In this document: positions 60,276 through 64,000 of the stretch, in pieces | How positions within the stretch are numbered: position 1 is the stretch's first letter | Layout of the letters: each line of letters opens with the position of its first letter | NCBI GenBank assembly: GCA_963802215.1 | Contig: CAWDHQ010000001.1 | Location: forward strand, 434,001-498,000 | Direction of reading: 5' to 3' | From: SHZI01 sp963802215 | GTDB taxonomy: Bacteria; Pseudomonadota; Gammaproteobacteria; Steroidobacterales; GCA-2729495 | Length of the DNA: 64,000 bases | The notes under the pieces: generated by a model | What the model was told of the DNA's origin: nothing | The model's input: the letters and a program-made list of their open reading frames with translations, nothing else | The model's database searches: none | Program-made: the position numbers and the translations under genes

Positions 60276-61141
60276 GCGGCCCGGGCCGGACCCTGCCCGT
60301 GGTCCTCCAGTGCGCGGGCATCGGTGACTGCCTGTGCGCCATCCCCATCCTGCGCAAGATCCGCCGCCAGTTCCGCGACATCGTCGAACTCGTCCTCTAC
60401 ACCCACCAGCCGGAGCTGTTCGCCCGTTGCCCCTACGTGGACCGGGTGCACCCCATCAGCGACGAGGCCGGGCGGGCCGGTCAGGCCGGGGTGCTGACGC
60501 TCTTCGACACCGGGAAGCTGCCCTATCACCTCATGGACACCATCGACTTCATGAGCATCCCCGCCGGCCTCGGCCAGCTGAGCTTCCGGGAGAAGCGGCT
60601 GGAGTACTTCCCCGCGGAGGAGGACCGGGCCGGGCGCTTCGACGTGGTCCTGAACACGTCCATGACCTGGCCGAGCCGGAGCTGGCCGCTCGCGAGCTGG
60701 CAGCGGCTGGCGGACGCGCTCCTGGCGGCGGGCCGGTCGGTGGCGGTGGTGGGCAGGACGGTCCATTCCCCCTGGGACGGAATGACGAAAGCCAGCGAGG
60801 GGCTGCGCGGCTGCGTGGACCTCACCAACCGCCTGAGCCTGGACCAGACCTACTTCACCATCGCCGGGGCCGGACTGTTCGTCAGCTGCCAGAACGGCCT
60901 GTCGGTGCTGTCCGGCGCCACGGACGTGGAGGTGGTCGTGCTCGACCGCTCCATCGAGTGGAGCAAGTACGCCATCTACCGCCAGGAGAATCCCCACTAC
61001 CGGTTCACGATAGTGAAGGGCAACTGCGACATCTACTGCTGCGACAGCGAGGCCTGCCCGGTCTACGGGGAGTTCCGCTGCATTCCCGGCTTCGACGCGG
61101 TCCTCGCGGCCGTGCTTCGCAAGCTCGGTACCGCCCACTGA
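60272..61141 (+). CDS. GT9-like glycosyltransferase
   Basis: 289 residues. Heptosyltransferase-like (GT9/GT-B) layout: start VVLQCAGIGDCLCAIPILRKIRRQF, linker, then VVGRTVHSP, LDQTYFTIAGAGLFVSCQNG (ADP-sugar site like the DTG/H motif) and LSGATDVEVVVLD. C-terminus carries a cysteine cluster (CDIYCCDSEACPVYGEFRC), unusual for the family and a possible metal or disulfide site. Translationally coupled to FkbM. Confidence 0.7.
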   Translation: MSGPGRTLPVVLQCAGIGDCLCAIPILRKIRRQFRDIVELVLYTHQPELFARCPYVDRVHPISDEAGRAGQAGVLTLFDTGKLPYHLMDTIDFMSIPAGLGQLSFREKRLEYFPAEEDRAGRFDVVLNTSMTWPSRSWPLASWQRLADALLAAGRSVAVVGRTVHSPWDGMTKASEGLRGCVDLTNRLSLDQTYFTIAGAGLFVSCQNGLSVLSGATDVEVVVLDRSIEWSKYAIYRQENPHYRFTIVKGNCDIYCCDSEACPVYGEFRCIPGFDAVLAAVLRKLGTAH

Positions 61142-61159
61142 ACGCGAGGAGCCCGCGCG

Positions 61160-62011
61160 ATGCAGGCCGATGAATACCGGAACACGACCCTCCGCCTGGC
61201 CCAGCAGCAGGTCCTGGCCCAGTACCTCTCGTTCTGGCAGGACCTACGCGAGATCGAGCGCCGCAAGTCGGCCCAGCTGCCCGTGCTCTGGGGCCACAAG
61301 GCGTACTCCCAGAACGACGAGGACGGCATCGTCAACGAGATCTTCAGGCGCATCGGCGCCGGAACCCGCACCTTCTTCGAGGTCGGCGTGGGGAACGGCA
61401 TGCAGAACAACTCCCTGTTCTGGCTGAAGCAGGGCTGGCGGGGCGCGTGGATCGAGGGCAGCCCGGAAAGTGCCACCTTCATCCGCCGGGCCTTCGCCGG
61501 CGCGATCGCCCGCGGCGATCTCAGCTTCCAGCACAGCATGGTGACGGCCGAGAGCATCAACGGGCTGGCGGCGGCGGCGGGCTTCGCGGGCCGGGAAGTC
61601 GACCTGCTCAGCATCGACATCGACGGCAACGACTACTACGTGTTCGAGCGACTCAACACCCTCGGCGCCCGGCTGCTGGTGATCGAATACAACGCACGGT
61701 TCCCGCCGCCCATCCGCTGGCGCGTGCCCTATGCGCCCGACTACGTGTGGGATGGCAGCGACTGGTTCGGCTCCTCACTGCAGTCGCTGTGCGACCTCTG
61801 CGCGCAGCGGGACTACACGCTGGTCGCCTGCAACGTGACGGGCTCGAACGCGTTCTTCGTCCGCAACGACGAGTTGCAGGACCGGTTCCCGCTCGCGGGC
61901 TCGGTGGAGCAGCTGTACCAGCCGGCGCGCTACTTCCTGACGCCGGGACTGTTCGATCACCTGGGCGGCACCGAGGCGCTCAGCGTCCGGGTCGACGCCA
62001 TCAACGGGTAG
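61160..62011 (+). CDS. FkbM-like SAM methyltransferase
   Basis: 283 residues. TFFEVGVGNGMQNNSLFWLKQGWRGAWIEGS gives motif I and the acidic residue of motif II; VDLLSIDIDGNDYYVFERL is the FkbM-type DIDG block. Related to, but diverged from, the FkbM gene two places upstream. Starts 18 bp after the GT9-like stop. Confidence 0.8.
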   Translation: MQADEYRNTTLRLAQQQVLAQYLSFWQDLREIERRKSAQLPVLWGHKAYSQNDEDGIVNEIFRRIGAGTRTFFEVGVGNGMQNNSLFWLKQGWRGAWIEGSPESATFIRRAFAGAIARGDLSFQHSMVTAESINGLAAAAGFAGREVDLLSIDIDGNDYYVFERLNTLGARLLVIEYNARFPPPIRWRVPYAPDYVWDGSDWFGSSLQSLCDLCAQRDYTLVACNVTGSNAFFVRNDELQDRFPLAGSVEQLYQPARYFLTPGLFDHLGGTEALSVRVDAING

Positions 62012-62040
62012 CGGGCCGCCCGCTGGCGACCCGCGCGCGG

Positions 62041-62685
62041 TCAGGGCAGCACCCACCCGCACTGGTAGCCGTCGAACGCCAGGGGCACGCCGGTCTGCTG
62101 GAAGTACTCGGCGACGAACTTCGCCTTGCCCGCGATGCCCTGGTCCTCGAGCAGGACGAAGTTCTCCGGGCCGGACCGGAACCCCCGCAGCTGGTGGAAG
62201 GAGTCGTCGACCACCACGAGCGTGCCCGGGGTGAGCGCCGGCGCTATGGCGCACAGCTCCTTCAGGTGGTGGAGTGCGCTGGGCACGGGGTTGGCCGGAT
62301 CCCAGTCGAAGGAATCCAGGTAGAGCAGGTCGATCGGGCGTCCGGAGGCCCTGAGTTCCCGGCCCGTCCGCTGGAGGAACGGCACGCTGTCCTCCTGGAG
62401 CACCTGGGTGTGCCCGCCGACGATCGAGCGTGCGTAGGCGCAGGATGCGGGATCGATGTCCACCGTCCGGACCTCTCCGCCCAGGAGTTCGGCGAAGCGG
62501 TCGAACATGTAGGTGCTCTGGCCGTCGCCCTCCCAGTTGTCGGTCTGGCGGGCACAGCCGGTTTCCAGGATCAGGTGGCCGCCGGACTTCCGCCTGAGGA
62601 GATGGCCGAAGATGGCGCGGAACGTGTCCCGCCGGACGCCGAGGCGCGGGGCCCACTCGCGGTCGAAGTGCTCAAGGAAATTCAT
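62041..62685 (-). CDS. Class I SAM methyltransferase
   Basis: 214 residues: LILETGCARQTDNWEGDGQSTYMFD (motif I), VRTVDIDPASCAYARSIV, and IDLLYLDSFDWDP with VVVDDSFHQL. The pattern is that of small sugar methyltransferases of the TylF-like/CmcI-like superfamily. ATG 62685; earlier in-frame sequence is antisense to the truncated TylF gene. Convergent with the FkbM-like gene. Confidence 0.8.
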   Translation of the reverse strand: MNFLEHFDREWAPRLGVRRDTFRAIFGHLLRRKSGGHLILETGCARQTDNWEGDGQSTYMFDRFAELLGGEVRTVDIDPASCAYARSIVGGHTQVLQEDSVPFLQRTGRELRASGRPIDLLYLDSFDWDPANPVPSALHHLKELCAIAPALTPGTLVVVDDSFHQLRGFRSGPENFVLLEDQGIAGKAKFVAEYFQQTGVPLAFDGYQCGWVLP

Positions 62686-62746
62686 CGGTGCCTGCTCCTC
62701 GCCGGATGGCCGTCGGCGTGACCGCATTGTAGCCGCGCTGGCCCAC

Positions 62747-63250
62747 ATGGAGTCGCGCAAGCACGGGCACAACGCGCGGCTGTGGGCCTTCGACTCCTTC
62801 CAGGGGCTGCCCGCCGCCGAAGGGCCGAAGGACCAGCACCCGTCCTGGAACCAGGGCGGCATGAGCATGTCGGTGGACGAGTTCCACCATGTCTGCGCCC
62901 GGGACGGTGTGCCACGCGCGGCCTACGAGGTGGTGCCCGGCTTCTATCACGAGACCATCGACCGGATGGCGCCGACCGACCGGCCCGTCAACATCGCGCT
63001 GGCGTTCATCGACTGCGACATGTACTCGAGCACCCGCTCGGTGCTGAACTTCCTGATGCCGCGCCTGAAGCACGGCATGATCATCGCCTTCGACGACTAC
63101 TTCTGCTGGACGCCCACCCATCTCTCGGGCGAGCGCCGGGCGATGCTCGACTTCTTCGGCGACAACCCGAAGTGGAACCTGCTGCCCTTCATCCAGTTCG
63201 GCTGGCATGGCCAGTCCTTCGTGGTCGAGGACAAGGCGCTGCTCGCCTAG
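62747..63250 (+). pseudogene. 5'-truncated TylF/macrocin-type O-methyltransferase
   Basis: The 167 residues from ATG 62747 contain LWAFDSFQGLPAAEG, PVNIALAFIDCDMYSSTRSVLNFL (metal-binding), GMIIAFDDYFCW and the C-terminus of TylF-type methyltransferases. The N-terminal third, including the E-G-V-x-G-G SAM loop, is missing. The family-like reading (DRIVAALAHMESRKHG) continues a little upstream of the ATG without a start codon, then stops being recognisable where the divergent methyltransferase begins. It looks like a deletion remnant; it could still be expressed. Confidence 0.6.
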
Positions 63251-64000
63251 GGCCCCGCGCTCGTTCGCCCGTCCAGGAACGCCGCCAGCGCCGCCGCGAG
63301 CTCCCGCGCGACGGACTCCCAGTCGTTGGCGGCGGGCTGGCGGAAGAGCCGCATGGTCGGGTACCAGGGGCTGTCGGCGTGGCCGAGCAGCCACCGGTAA
63401 TCGCCGGTCTCGGGCAGGAGCAGCCAGACCGGCCGGCCGAGCGCGCCGGCCAGGTGGGCCACCGCGGTGTCCACCGTGATGACCAGGTCGAGCGCTTCGA
63501 GCAGACCGGCCGTGTCGGCGAAGTCGCCGAGTTCCTCCGCGTGATCCCGGAGCCGCGCCTCACCGGCGAGCAGGTCCAAGTCCCGTTCCCGGTACTCCTT
63601 CTGCAAGGAGTGGAATTCCGCCGGCAGGTCCAGCAGGCGGTGCAGTGTCCGGAGGGGCACGCTCCGGTGGCGGTCGTTGCGGTGGGTGGTGGAGCCGGAC
63701 CAGGCGAGGCCGATGCGGGGCCGGGTCACCGGCCCGAGGCGCGCCAGCCACGCCGACCGTGCTGCCGCCGTGGCCGACAGGTAGGGCACCTCCATCGGGA
63801 TCGTGTCGAGGGTGGTGCCAAACGCGAGCGGCAGCGACATGCACGGGCAGTGCAGGTCGAAGGACGGCAGCGGTCCGGCAGGGTTCAGGACCTCCGCGAC
63901 GCCGGCCACCGACGCCGCGATGCGGGCGAGCGGGGGCGGCACCAGAACGAGGACCCGGGCGCCTCGCGCGGCGAGCAGCGGCACGTACCGGAGCATCTGC
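63247..64000 (-). CDS. GT9-like domain of a (probably TPR) glycosyltransferase, partial
   Basis: The gene runs off the right end; only its C-terminal ~250 residues are here. Motifs RIGLAWSGSTTHRNDRHRSVPL, FHSLQKEYRERD, LGDFADTAGLLEALDLVITVDTAVAHLAGALG and PVWLLLPETGDYRW are those of the GT9-like domain found at the C-terminus of bacterial TPR proteins. The missing N-terminus is expected to be TPR repeats. Its stop shares a CTAG with the stop of the convergent TylF remnant (63247-63250). Confidence 0.85.
   Translation of the reverse strand, partial: QMLRYVPLLAARGARVLVLVPPPLARIAASVAGVAEVLNPAGPLPSFDLHCPCMSLPLAFGTTLDTIPMEVPYLSATAAARSAWLARLGPVTRPRIGLAWSGSTTHRNDRHRSVPLRTLHRLLDLPAEFHSLQKEYRERDLDLLAGEARLRDHAEELGDFADTAGLLEALDLVITVDTAVAHLAGALGRPVWLLLPETGDYRWLLGHADSPWYPTMRLFRQPAANDWESVARELAAALAAFLDGRTSAGP

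Overview
The window reads as a high-GC gammaproteobacterial chromosome segment. Evidence: the dapA-gcvR-bcp-bepA neighbourhood, ffs next to dnaX-ybaB-recR, head-to-head orn/rsgA and ppsA/ppsR, a complete Mla lipid-transport locus, SecB and Prc. Coding is dense, many genes overlap by 4 nt (ATGA, GTGA, TTGA), and GTG/TTG starts are common. I cannot name the genus.

Layout. 0-2 kb: sufB with its Rrf2-type [Fe-S] regulator and an IscR type-1-like operator. 2.1-8.5 kb: class I aldolase, mlaFEDCB, then mlaA and bepA on the other strand. 8.6-11.2 kb: bcp, gcvR, dapA, a tiny BamC-like lipoprotein and tRNA-Ser(GGA). 11.2-22.7 kb: a CBS protein, a cytochrome c/sugar dehydrogenase fusion, a GNAT enzyme, SRP RNA, dnaX-ybaB-recR, a lipoprotein, rsgA/orn, a MAPEG protein and ppsA/ppsR, ending at a 60-bp palindrome shared with pgm. 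22.7-36.5 kb: pgm, DUF1249, a coiled-coil protein, prc, a five-gene envelope operon (two lipoproteins, a metallopeptidase with an apparent CTG start, two small membrane proteins), ASCH, CDF and EamA proteins, a DUF4136 lipoprotein, fasciclin, and an alpha/beta-hydrolase lacking its catalytic residues.

36.5-43.5 kb is a sortase-substrate region. A large repeat protein with a GlyGly-CTERM-like tail and a small PEP-CTERM protein share the same exported N-terminal module. Between them an ISL3-family insertion sequence sits in the terminator poly-T of the first gene, with an 8-bp target duplication. The PEP-CTERM gene is preceded by a c-di-GMP-I (GEMM) riboswitch. A PrsT-like TPR lipoprotein follows.

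43.5-64 kb is a modification island: two TPR-GT41 (O-GlcNAc-transferase-like) enzymes, a GT-A enzyme, a further GT-A-like protein, two GT9-like proteins, three different 2-oxoglutarate/Fe(II) oxygenase-type proteins, two PAPS-sulfotransferase-like genes (one broken), and seven methyltransferase-like genes (FkbM, CmcI, TylF and others; one truncated). slyD and secB lie inside it. A third protein carrying the same cysteine motif as the two CTERM proteins is encoded in the island, overlapping the 3' end of the GT-A-like gene. My main hypothesis is that this exported Cys-motif family, under c-di-GMP control and alternative C-terminal sorting, is displayed on the surface and decorated by the island enzymes. 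The family resemblance, riboswitch, IS and gene order are read from the sequence; the enzyme-substrate link is inference.
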